Shown piece by piece: positions 15,292-23,249 of a stretch of 43,369 nt of DNA (its first letter is position 1; each line of letters starts with the position of its first letter). The notes beneath the pieces were generated by a model. That model was given only the letters and a program-made list of their open reading frames with translations, was not told the DNA's origin and made no database searches. Made by a program: the position numbers and the translations under genes. Source of the stretch: a bacterium (lineage in GTDB: Bacteria; Ratteibacteria; UBA8468; B48-G9; DTJG01); NCBI GenBank assembly GCA_021800535.1, contig JAJYYV010000015.1, forward strand, positions 1 through 43,369. The letters are read 5' to 3'.

Positions 15292-15292
15292 T
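15284..15292 (+). promoter_or_regulatory. Extended -10 promoter of amt
   Basis: TGG-TATAAT at 15284-15292 is an extended -10 box without a strong -35. It overlaps the stop codon of the vapC remnant. A 7-bp hairpin (15294-15300 with 15306-15312) follows at the predicted transcript start, and the leader to the amt ATG would be about 165 bases. Confidence 0.6.
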
Positions 15293-15319
15293 ACTCCATA
15301 ATAAATATGGAGATACTGT

Positions 15320-15358
15320 AGCATCCGAAAAGCATAGTTGCTTTTCTGGAGGCTTTTT
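15320..15358 (+). terminator. Upstream terminator-like module in amt leader
   Basis: AGC-A-UCCG...CUGGA-G-GCU encloses AAAAGC-AUAGUU-GCUUUU (15328-15345) and is followed by five U. It has one mismatch and one bulge. The hexaloop has A1 and G4. The module is nearly the same as 13121-13162 in front of the sigma-like gene. Confidence 0.6.
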
Positions 15359-15361
15359 ATT

Positions 15362-15392
15362 TGCAGAGTTGCATAAAAATAACAAGGACGTT
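15362..15392 (+). promoter_or_regulatory. ANTAR-target-like two-hairpin antiterminator, amt leader
   Basis: P1 (15362-15373) is UGC-AGAGUU-GCA. After a 7-base linker, P2 (15381-15392) is AAC-AAGGAC-GUU. Both hexaloops have A1 and G4. P2 overlaps the 5' arm of the strong terminator that follows. The stems are short (3 bp), so protein stabilisation would be needed. Confidence 0.65.
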
Positions 15393-15421
15393 TTTCTTTC
15401 AAAGGAGAACGTCCTTTTTTT
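15384..15421 (+). terminator. Intrinsic terminator directly upstream of amt
   Basis: A stem of up to 16 bp (5' arm 15384-15399 starting AAGGACGUU, 3' arm 15401-15416 ending AACGUCCUU, inner pairs opening to form the loop) is followed by seven T at 15415-15421. It ends 42 bases before the amt start codon, so it must be overcome for expression. Confidence 0.88.
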
Positions 15422-15463
15422 ATTTTTTAAATGATTAAATTAACCAATTAAGGAGAAAATACA

Positions 15464-16699
15464 ATGGCACATACAATGATAAACGCAGGTGATACTGCAT
15501 GGGTATTGGTATCTACTGCTCTGGTTATGCTTATGACTCCGGGGCTGGCGTTTTTTTATGGAGGTCTTGTCCGCAGAAAAAACATTCTCGGTGTTCTTAT
15601 GCAATGTTTTATAGCTTTATGTGTGGTAAGCATTCAGTGGATTCTTTTTGGGTTTAGCCTGGCTTTTGGTCCATCACATGGATTCTGGGGAGGGTTTGCT
15701 TATGCTGGTTTAAGAGGTGTTGGTTTTGCTCCAAATCCTGCTTATGCTCCAACAATACCATTTGAATTGTTTATGGCATTTCAGATGATGTTTGCAGTAA
15801 TTACCCCGGCATTGATAATTGGAGCTTTTGCAGAAAGAATGAAATTTCCATCTTTTCTTTTGTTTACAGTTTTATGGTCAACATTTGTATATGACCCTAT
15901 AGCACACTGGGTATGGGGTACAGGAGGCTGGTTGAAAATGCTTGGTGTTTTGGATTTTGCAGGTGGAACTGTTGTACACATTAATGCCGGAATTGCAGCG
16001 TTAGTAACAGCCTTGATTATAGGAAAAAGAACCATTGACAGAACACCACCGCCTCATAACCTTCCTTTTGCTGCTCTTGGAGCGGCATTGTTATGGTTTG
16101 GATGGTTTGGATTTAATGCCGGCAGTGCCCTTGCTGCAAATGGTATTGCTGTAAACGCTTTTGTTACAACTAATACAGCTACAGCTGCCGCAGGGTTAGG
16201 ATGGATGTTTATGGACTGGATATTTAATGAAAAAGCCACCCTTTTAGGGGTAATATCAGGTGCAGTGGCAGGTCTTGTTGCTATTACTCCGGCCTCAGGA
16301 TTTGTCAGTCCAATGGCTTCAATAATAATAGGGTTCGTTGCAGGAACTTTTTGTTTTCTTGCTGTAAGTTTCCTTAAACCAAAGTTTGGTTATGATGATT
16401 CCTTGGATGCATTTGGAGTTCATGGAATTGGTGGAATAGTAGGAGCCATTTCCACAGGATTTTTTGCTTCAATACTAATAAACCCAGGCGGGGCAAATGG
16501 TCTGCTTTATGGAAATGGAAAACAGGTGCTGATACAGCTGCTTGCTGTTGGTGTAACAATTGTTTATACATTTATATCAACATTTATAATTTATAAAGTT
16601 ATAGATATTGTTATGGGTGTCCGGGTGAGTGAAAAACATGAACATATGGGAATTGACTTATCCCAGCACCATGAATCTGCCTATACACTTATGGAGTGA
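15464..16699 (+). CDS. amt: Ammonium transporter Amt
   Basis: 411 residues with eleven hydrophobic segments. Family motifs are clear: GLAFFYGGLVRRKN near the N-terminus, DFAGGTVVHINAG (the conserved aspartate and first pore histidine of AmtB) and GVHGIGGIVG (second pore histidine). The cytoplasmic tail ends in GIDLSQHHESAY, the segment that PII proteins contact. AGGAG at 15451-15455 precedes the ATG. It conducts ammonium across the inner membrane and is normally blocked by GlnK when nitrogen is ample. The free PII gene glnB lies about 3 kb away on the opposite strand, and both have related RNA switches in their leaders. Confidence 0.96.
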   Translation: MAHTMINAGDTAWVLVSTALVMLMTPGLAFFYGGLVRRKNILGVLMQCFIALCVVSIQWILFGFSLAFGPSHGFWGGFAYAGLRGVGFAPNPAYAPTIPFELFMAFQMMFAVITPALIIGAFAERMKFPSFLLFTVLWSTFVYDPIAHWVWGTGGWLKMLGVLDFAGGTVVHINAGIAALVTALIIGKRTIDRTPPPHNLPFAALGAALLWFGWFGFNAGSALAANGIAVNAFVTTNTATAAAGLGWMFMDWIFNEKATLLGVISGAVAGLVAITPASGFVSPMASIIIGFVAGTFCFLAVSFLKPKFGYDDSLDAFGVHGIGGIVGAISTGFFASILINPGGANGLLYGNGKQVLIQLLAVGVTIVYTFISTFIIYKVIDIVMGVRVSEKHEHMGIDLSQHHESAYTLME

Positions 16700-16723
16700 A
16701 CTAAAATATGATAGTATATAAGA

Positions 16724-18001
16724 ATGTGGATATTATATATTTTATATGAGATATCAGGGATTTTGATACTGCCACTGGCAATTGTTTTTTATTTAAAAAG
16801 GATTTCAGGGAAAAATTCTCACTGGGAAGAAAGAATTGGTATCTATCCAAAATATATAAAAAATCTCTCTAAAAAAAAAACAATCTGGTTTCATGCTGTT
16901 TCCATAGGTGAGATTTCAACAATAATCCCAATTATTAAAGAACTGCAAAAAAGATTTTCAGATATAAATATAATATTAAGCTGCAGTTCCAAATCAGGCC
17001 GTGAAATTGCAAATAAACAAATTCCGGATATACATGTAATATTTCTTCCAATTGATTTTTATTATATTGTCCAAAAATCTATACGGCTTATAAAACCTTC
17101 ACTTTTTATTCTTATTGAAGCTGAAGTCTGGCCTAATCTTCTAAAAATATTACATAATAAAAATTGTCATATTATTATGTTAAATGGAAGAATATCCCGG
17201 AATTCTTTTAAGATTTATAAAAAATTTTATATTTTTTTCAGAAAAATTTTATCCTATATTGATATTTTTGTCATGCGTAGTCAGGAAGATGCACAAAGAA
17301 TAATAAAACTCGGAGCTGAAGAAAAAAAGGTAAAAATAACCAAAAGTCTAAAATTTGATAAGGCATATTTTTTAAGTCTTTCTCCTATCCAACATAATTT
17401 TATAAAAGAAAAAATTATTGTTTTTGGCTCTATACATCCGGGAGAAGAAGAACCAATTGTTAGTATCTGTCAGGATATTTTAAATTCATTTTCTGATATA
17501 TCAATTGTTATTGCACCAAGATATCTTGATAAAACCAAAATATTTTCTATTCTTAATCAGAGAAAAACAGACTATGTCAGAAAAAGCAAATGGAAAAATG
17601 AATATTTTAAAATTCTTATACTTGATGTGTATGGAGAATTAACAAATTTTTATAGAATATGCCAGTTTGCTTTTGTAGGAGGAAGTCTTATCCCGGCAGG
17701 AGGACAAAATCCTATTGAACCATTTGCTTTTAAAAAGTGTGTTATATTTGGAAAATATAACTGGGATTTTAAAGAAGAATGGAATTTGTTAAAACAAAAA
17801 AATGCAGGAATCCAGATAAATGATTTTAATGAATTACTGGATAAAATCTTTTATCTTCTAAGAAATCCTGGTATTTCAAAAAAAATGGGTGAAAATGGTT
17901 ATAATGTAATAATGGAAAACAAAGGGGCAATAGAAGAAAGCATTAAAATTATTGAATTTTTTTTACAAGAGAATAAGGAAAAAGATTATCAGGGCCAATA
18001 A
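16724..18001 (+). CDS. waaA: 3-deoxy-D-manno-octulosonic acid (Kdo) transferase
   Basis: 425 residues of the GT30 family. An N-terminal membrane anchor (1-24) is followed by WFHAVSIGEISTIIPII, IEAEVWPNLL, LNGRIS and, in the C-terminal domain, FGSIHPGEEE and GGSLIPAGGQNPIEP. It transfers Kdo from CMP-Kdo to lipid IVA on the cytoplasmic face of the inner membrane, showing that the organism makes LPS. The start at 16724 has only a weak RBS. The 3' end overlaps the convergent FAD-dehydrogenase gene by 53 bases, so the last 17 codons are read on both strands. Confidence 0.93.
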   Translation: MWILYILYEISGILILPLAIVFYLKRISGKNSHWEERIGIYPKYIKNLSKKKTIWFHAVSIGEISTIIPIIKELQKRFSDINIILSCSSKSGREIANKQIPDIHVIFLPIDFYYIVQKSIRLIKPSLFILIEAEVWPNLLKILHNKNCHIIMLNGRISRNSFKIYKKFYIFFRKILSYIDIFVMRSQEDAQRIIKLGAEEKKVKITKSLKFDKAYFLSLSPIQHNFIKEKIIVFGSIHPGEEEPIVSICQDILNSFSDISIVIAPRYLDKTKIFSILNQRKTDYVRKSKWKNEYFKILILDVYGELTNFYRICQFAFVGGSLIPAGGQNPIEPFAFKKCVIFGKYNWDFKEEWNLLKQKNAGIQINDFNELLDKIFYLLRNPGISKKMGENGYNVIMENKGAIEESIKIIEFFLQENKEKDYQGQ

Positions 18002-19376
18002 GTCCCTGAGGATCAAAAATATTCTTAATTTTTATCATATCCTCAATTCCCTTTTTTCCATACATCATTTCAAGATACTGGTGCTTAATTTTTCCAATTC
18101 CATGTTCTGCTGATACAGTTCCTCCCAGAGAAAGAACTTTTTCCAAACTTTTCATGTATATTTCTTTTACCTGGGTTTTTTCTTTTTCATCAATAGGAAA
18201 AAGATTAAAATGAAGATGGCTTTCCCCTATGTGGCCAAAAAGAACTGTTCTGATATTTGTCCTGGAAGTTATGTTTCTATAAAAAGAAAACAGAGAAGAA
18301 AAATTTTTTTCACTTACAGCCATATCAAGAGATATCTTTGTTATATTAAGCTTTTTAAAATATGTATTAATATTTTCCGGGAGTCTATGTCTGAAATCAA
18401 TAAGTCTGTCATAACTTTTTTTATCACTACTTACAACAACATCTATAGCATTATACTGTTCACTTATAGTCATCCATTTTTCAAGGATATCATCATTATA
18501 AACACTTTCAATGTAAAAAGCACAGGTGTTGTCCGGTATTTCAGAAAAATCCTGTTTAAGAAATTCTAAACTCGGGTTATCAAAAAACTCAAGTGCATAA
18601 AGTTCGTTAGAAAAATTTTTTTTAACATCAAACAAAAATTCCATTACTTTTTCTTCATTTTTAAAGAAAAGAATAAGAATAAATCTTTCAGGAAGTTTAT
18701 CTATTAATTTCACATCAATCCTGGTAATAACTCCAAGTGTCCCTTCAGAACCAATAATAAGGTCAATTAAATCCATACCAGGTTTTGAAAAATATCCTGC
18801 TGAACATTTTATATCAGGAGTTTTATAAGATGGAATTGGAATTTTTATTTCTTCATAATCTATAATACCATTTGAATCAGCAAAATACCTGCCCCGTGGT
18901 ATTTCAATCATTTTTCCCTGTCCTGTGACCATTCTTATCTTTTCCACATAATTTCTTGTAGGCCCAAAACAAAAACTATACTCACCGGAAGCATTAGTAG
19001 AAACATTCCCGCCAATAAATGCACTTTTTTCTGTAGGATATGGAGGATAAAATTTATTTATTTTGTTAATTTCATTTAAAAATTTATCAATAATAACACC
19101 TGATTGTAAAGAGGCTTTATTATTTTCCATAGTCTGTATATTGTCTAATTTTTCGGTGGAGATAACATAACCCAAAAAAGGTATTCTGCCTCCGACATTT
19201 CCAGTTCCTCCACCAGAAACCGTATAAGGATATTTTTTACTTAGACATATATTTACAGCATCTACAACTTCTTCCTCATCTTCAGGAATAAAAACACCAT
19301 GGCAGGTTCCTGATTTTAAATTTGAAGCATCTTCAAGATAATTTAATATTTCTTCTTTGTTGGATTTAATCAACAT
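17949..19376 (-). CDS. FAD-linked oxidase, GlcD/D-lactate dehydrogenase type
   Basis: 475 residues from ATG 19376, preferred over an ATG 27 bases upstream because AAGGAT lies at the right distance. The FAD-binding type-4 domain shows GVFIPEDEEEVVDAV, the SGGGTGNVGG flavin loop and IGGNVSTNASGEYSFCFGPTRNYV. The C-terminal oxidase domain shows FGHIGESHLHFN, and SAEHGIGKIK is typical of GlcD and D-lactate dehydrogenases. It probably oxidises a 2-hydroxy acid. No GlcE/GlcF or iron-sulfur partner is adjacent. The start overlaps the end of lpxI by 11 bases, and the 3' end overlaps convergent waaA by 53 bases. Confidence 0.85.
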   Translation of the reverse strand: MLIKSNKEEILNYLEDASNLKSGTCHGVFIPEDEEEVVDAVNICLSKKYPYTVSGGGTGNVGGRIPFLGYVISTEKLDNIQTMENNKASLQSGVIIDKFLNEINKINKFYPPYPTEKSAFIGGNVSTNASGEYSFCFGPTRNYVEKIRMVTGQGKMIEIPRGRYFADSNGIIDYEEIKIPIPSYKTPDIKCSAGYFSKPGMDLIDLIIGSEGTLGVITRIDVKLIDKLPERFILILFFKNEEKVMEFLFDVKKNFSNELYALEFFDNPSLEFLKQDFSEIPDNTCAFYIESVYNDDILEKWMTISEQYNAIDVVVSSDKKSYDRLIDFRHRLPENINTYFKKLNITKISLDMAVSEKNFSSLFSFYRNITSRTNIRTVLFGHIGESHLHFNLFPIDEKEKTQVKEIYMKSLEKVLSLGGTVSAEHGIGKIKHQYLEMMYGKKGIEDMIKIKNIFDPQGLIGPDNLFPYSLVKKIQ

Positions 19377-20172
19377 ATTTATCCTTTTTACCCTTATAGC
19401 CAAGAATAATAATATTATGTTTACTGGCGATATCTTTTATTTTTTCTTCATCTACAATTATAGTTTTACCTGCCTCAAAGACCAGCACTTTTCCTTTATA
19501 TTCCAAAAAAACATCTATTGTTTTTGGTCCAATTGTCGGTAAATCAAATTTGGTACTTTGCCCTGTTCTCATTACCTTTGCAACAGTAAAATCCTGACAG
19601 TATCTGCCTGTCCTTTTTATCATTTCATCTGTTCCTTCAATTCCTTCCACTGCAACCACCATACCATTTTTTATAGACACAGCCTGCCCAATTTTTTTCT
19701 GCGCAATAAATTTTGCCATCTTCCATGCAAAATCTATATCCACCCATTGTTTTGGTTCTGGTTTTTCTATTGAATATATTTTTTCTTCGGCAATATTATG
19801 TTTTAAAAATCTACTTAAGGGTAAAATTTTTATATTGTTTTTTTCAAAAATATCAACTAATTTTAACATAACATCTTCAGGGGTAAGAGTGCTTAAACTT
19901 TTTAAAAATTGAGCTCCTGCAGGAACAATATCTTTTTTAAACATTTCTTCTGGATGAATTTTACCTATAAAAATCATCTTTGAAATATTTTCTTTATTTA
20001 TTATGTTAAAAAATCCTTCAAAATCCCCAATCAAAATTTTATAAAACTTAATCTGTGGAAAATTCAGATCATAAAAAGAAAAAATAACAGGTTGTTTACC
20101 TGCTTTTTTAATACCATCTATAGCCAGAGAAACAATATCTCCAACACCTGCAAATATTCCGATTTTTTCCAT
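19366..20172 (-). CDS. lpxI: UDP-2,3-diacylglucosamine pyrophosphatase LpxI
   Basis: 268 residues. The N-terminal domain starts IGIFAGVGD; the C-terminal DUF1009 domain has VVAVEGIEGTDEMIKR, CQDFTVAKVMRTGQSTKFDLPTIG and VFEAGKTIIVDEE. LpxI replaces LpxH in many non-gammaproteobacterial Gram-negatives and makes lipid X from UDP-diacylglucosamine. Lipid A synthesis and the nearby Kdo transferase fit together. It is the first gene of a minus-strand pair with the FAD-linked oxidase. Confidence 0.92.
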   Translation of the reverse strand: MEKIGIFAGVGDIVSLAIDGIKKAGKQPVIFSFYDLNFPQIKFYKILIGDFEGFFNIINKENISKMIFIGKIHPEEMFKKDIVPAGAQFLKSLSTLTPEDVMLKLVDIFEKNNIKILPLSRFLKHNIAEEKIYSIEKPEPKQWVDIDFAWKMAKFIAQKKIGQAVSIKNGMVVAVEGIEGTDEMIKRTGRYCQDFTVAKVMRTGQSTKFDLPTIGPKTIDVFLEYKGKVLVFEAGKTIIVDEEKIKDIASKHNIIILGYKGKKDKYVD

Positions 20173-20195
20173 TTCTTTTTCCTTATTTTTAAATT

Positions 20196-20217
20196 TTAAT
20201 GTATTATTAATGTATTA
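20196..20217. repeat. Tandem 11-bp repeat in the lpxI/lysS intergenic region
   Basis: TTAATGTATTA occurs twice in direct tandem (20196-20206 and 20207-20217), 24 bases before the lpxI start. An imperfect palindrome ATTGTT...AACAAT follows around 20229-20252. The region between the two divergent starts (20173-20288) is otherwise featureless AT-rich DNA and should hold both promoters. Confidence 0.4.
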
Positions 20218-20288
20218 TTTTATATAATAATTGTTATTTTTACAAAAAACAATAATATTTATTATAAAAATTTATGTGGAGGGAAATT

Positions 20289-21716
20289 ATGTCCGAGAAT
20301 ATTATTAGCCAGGAACAAAAAAGAAAAATAGACTGGTGGAAAGAAAAAGGTATAGAGCCTTATGGAAGAAAATTTTTAAAACAGGATATCTATCAAATTC
20401 TTGAAAATCAAACAGGAGAAGTATCTATTGCAGGAAGAATAATGGGTATAAGAAAACATGGAAAAGCTGCATTTTGTGACATTTCAGATGCTTCAGGAAA
20501 AATCCAGGCATATCTAAAAAAAGACATAATTGGAGAACCACTATGGGAAAATTTTAAAAATTTGGATATTGGTGATATTGTAGGAATTCAAGGGGAATTA
20601 TTTAAAACTCATACAGAACAATTAACAATACTAATAAAAAATTTTATTCTTCTATCTAAAAATTTAAGGTCTCTACCTGAGAAATGGCATGGACTAAAAG
20701 ATATAGAAATAAGATATAGAAAAAGATACTTAGACCTTATAATGAACCATGATGTAAAAAACATATTCATAACAAGAACCAAAATACTTTCACTTATAAG
20801 GGAATTTTTAAATAATAAAAATTTTATTGAAGTAGAAACGCCAATGATGCATCCTATTGTTGGAGGAGCACAGGCAAAACCTTTTATAACACATCATAAT
20901 GCTCTTGATATAGACCTGTATCTAAGAATTGCACCGGAACTTTATCTTAAAAGATTACTTGTAGGAGGAATGGAAAATGTTTATGAGATAAACAGGTCTT
21001 TCAGAAATGAAGGCATATCCACACTGCATAACCCGGAATTTACCATGTTAGAGGCTTATTCTGCTTATAAGGATTGTGAAGAAATGATAAATCTTACAGA
21101 AGAAATTCTTATTTATATTATAGAAAAAATTTATGGAAAAACAGAATTTATATATCAGGAGAAAAATATAAATTTTCAGAAGCCATGGAAAAGAATTTTA
21201 TGGACAGATATATGGAAAGAAATTGGAATTAACCAATGGGATAACTATCAGGAAGTCAAAAACAAAGCGATTGAATATCATCTTGAAATAGAAGGTAATG
21301 AAAATGTCTATGATCTTCTGGACTTGATTTTCTCAAAAAAAATACAAACCCAGTTCATTCAGCCCACATTTGTAATTGGTTATCCAAAAGAAATATCGCC
21401 TCTGGCAAAATCTTATAAAGATAACCCGGATATTACAGAAAGGTTTGAATTATATATCTCAGGATTAGAAGTTGCCAATGCTTATAGTGAACTTAATGAC
21501 CCTGTTGAACAGGAAAAAAGATTTCAGGAGGAAGTAAAAAAAGCCACCCCTGACAGACCAAAAACAGTAGACCAGGACTATATTGAAACCCTTGAATATG
21601 GAATGCCTCCTGCAGGAGGACTCGGGATTGGTATAGACAGGATGGTTATGCTTTTGACTAATTCTTCATCTATAAGGGATGTTATATTATTTCCTCTTTT
21701 AAAACAAAAAACATGA
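20289..21716 (+). CDS. lysS: Lysyl-tRNA synthetase, class II
   Basis: 475 residues from ATG 20289, chosen because GTGGAGGG precedes it; an ATG five codons earlier has no RBS. The N-terminal OB-fold anticodon-binding domain covers about 45-150. Class II motif 2 is FRNEGISTLHNPEFTMLE, and motif 3 is GGLGIGIDRMVMLL. The VETPMM segment is also typical. It charges tRNA-Lys. Its stop codon overlaps the murJ start (ATGA), so the two are translationally coupled. Confidence 0.95.
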   Translation: MSENIISQEQKRKIDWWKEKGIEPYGRKFLKQDIYQILENQTGEVSIAGRIMGIRKHGKAAFCDISDASGKIQAYLKKDIIGEPLWENFKNLDIGDIVGIQGELFKTHTEQLTILIKNFILLSKNLRSLPEKWHGLKDIEIRYRKRYLDLIMNHDVKNIFITRTKILSLIREFLNNKNFIEVETPMMHPIVGGAQAKPFITHHNALDIDLYLRIAPELYLKRLLVGGMENVYEINRSFRNEGISTLHNPEFTMLEAYSAYKDCEEMINLTEEILIYIIEKIYGKTEFIYQEKNINFQKPWKRILWTDIWKEIGINQWDNYQEVKNKAIEYHLEIEGNENVYDLLDLIFSKKIQTQFIQPTFVIGYPKEISPLAKSYKDNPDITERFELYISGLEVANAYSELNDPVEQEKRFQEEVKKATPDRPKTVDQDYIETLEYGMPPAGGLGIGIDRMVMLLTNSSSIRDVILFPLLKQKT

Positions 21717-23236
21717 GCTTTAGAAATATAAGAAAGTCTTTTTTCATTCTTACTGCTGCAACAATTTTATGCAGGATATTTGGACTTTTTAGGGAAATAA
21801 CAACAGCAAACTATTTTGGAACAACAGGTATCTATGACTCCTTTCTTCTTGCTTTTATGATACCAAATTTTTTCAGAGGATTACTTGCAGAGGGAGCACT
21901 AAGTACCGCTTTCATACCTGTTCTGACTGAATATCTGATAGACCCGGAGAAAAAAGAGGAGGCAAAAAAAATAACCTCCAAGGTTTTTACTTTTTTTATA
22001 GTGGCAACCGTTTTATTATATTTAATCTTTCTTCTTTTAAGTTTTGCTGTTGTACATTATCATTTGTTTTCTCCAAAAATAAATGAAATTTTTGAATTGC
22101 TGAAATTCACATTTCCATATCTTATATTTGTTTCTCTGGCTGCATGGTGTATGGGAATTTTAAATTCATATAACCATTTTTTGATTCCGGGGTTAAGTCC
22201 TATTATTTTTGATGGATGGTGGATTTTATCTTTATTTATTTTTGTACCTTTTTTTAAAACATTTGATGCAAAAATAAATGGTCTACTTATTGGTGTAATT
22301 CTTGGAGGTATAGGTCAATTTCTTTTCCAGTTACCAAAAGTAGTCAAATACCAGGGATTTCCAAAATTGGATTTTGACTGGAACCATCCGGCATTAAAAA
22401 AAATGCTGTTTCTTTTTACCCCAATGATTATAGGTGTCTCTGTCGGGCCTTTGAATCTTATTATAGACTATTCATTTGCCAATTTACTAAAGCCAGGGAT
22501 GGTATCAGCACTATGGTATGCAACAAGAATTTATCAACTACCATTGGGGGTGTTTAGTGTATCCATGGCTACTATTCTTATGCCCCAGTTTTCAAAGGAT
22601 GTAATAAAAAAGAATATAAATCTTGTGAAAGAAAATATGGAACATGGGATATCCCAGATTTTTTTCCTTATGATACCTTCAAGTATATGGCTGGCTCTTT
22701 ATAGAAATAATCTAATAACACTTTTTTTTAAACATGGAGCTTTTAACCAATACTCTGTTCAGATTACTGCTTTTGCTCTTTTATTTTTCAGTTTTGGAAT
22801 TGTTTTTTATGGAGCAGCCATGGTTCTTACGAATACATTTTATGCCTTTAATGATACCAGAATACCAGTAAAAATAGGATTGATTAGTATAATAACAAAT
22901 GCTATTTTAGATTATATACTAATGCAATTTCTTTCTCAGGGAGGTATTGCACTTTCTACATCTTTTGTAGGACTTGAAAATTTTCTTCTTCTGGGTTATA
23001 TATTAAATAAAAAATTTCATATATTCTCATGGAAATCCATGACAAAAAGTTTTTTAAGAATTTTAGCAATCTCTTTATTATGGGGTATAATTTTATGGAG
23101 TGTAAAAAGATATTTTAATATAGGTGCAGACAAGAATATTATCATAGGATTTATTCTTGGTCTGGTATTATATTTAGGGCTATCTTTTATTTTTAAATTA
23201 CCCGAAGCTGAAGGTTGGAAAAAACGAAAATTTTAA
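21713..23236 (+). CDS. murJ: Lipid II flippase MurJ (MviN)
   Basis: 507 residues with about 14 transmembrane helices. Typical features: SRFGLFRE-like segment seen as CRIFGLFREI, FMIPNFFRGLLAEGALSTAFIPV, and DYSFANLL in the central cavity region. It moves lipid-linked peptidoglycan precursor across the inner membrane. The ATG overlaps the lysS stop by 4 bases. The next gene starts 13 bases on, so cotranscription is likely. Confidence 0.93.
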   Translation: MSFRNIRKSFFILTAATILCRIFGLFREITTANYFGTTGIYDSFLLAFMIPNFFRGLLAEGALSTAFIPVLTEYLIDPEKKEEAKKITSKVFTFFIVATVLLYLIFLLLSFAVVHYHLFSPKINEIFELLKFTFPYLIFVSLAAWCMGILNSYNHFLIPGLSPIIFDGWWILSLFIFVPFFKTFDAKINGLLIGVILGGIGQFLFQLPKVVKYQGFPKLDFDWNHPALKKMLFLFTPMIIGVSVGPLNLIIDYSFANLLKPGMVSALWYATRIYQLPLGVFSVSMATILMPQFSKDVIKKNINLVKENMEHGISQIFFLMIPSSIWLALYRNNLITLFFKHGAFNQYSVQITAFALLFFSFGIVFYGAAMVLTNTFYAFNDTRIPVKIGLISIITNAILDYILMQFLSQGGIALSTSFVGLENFLLLGYILNKKFHIFSWKSMTKSFLRILAISLLWGIILWSVKRYFNIGADKNIIIGFILGLVLYLGLSFIFKLPEAEGWKKRKF

Positions 23237-23249
23237 GGAGGAAATATAA

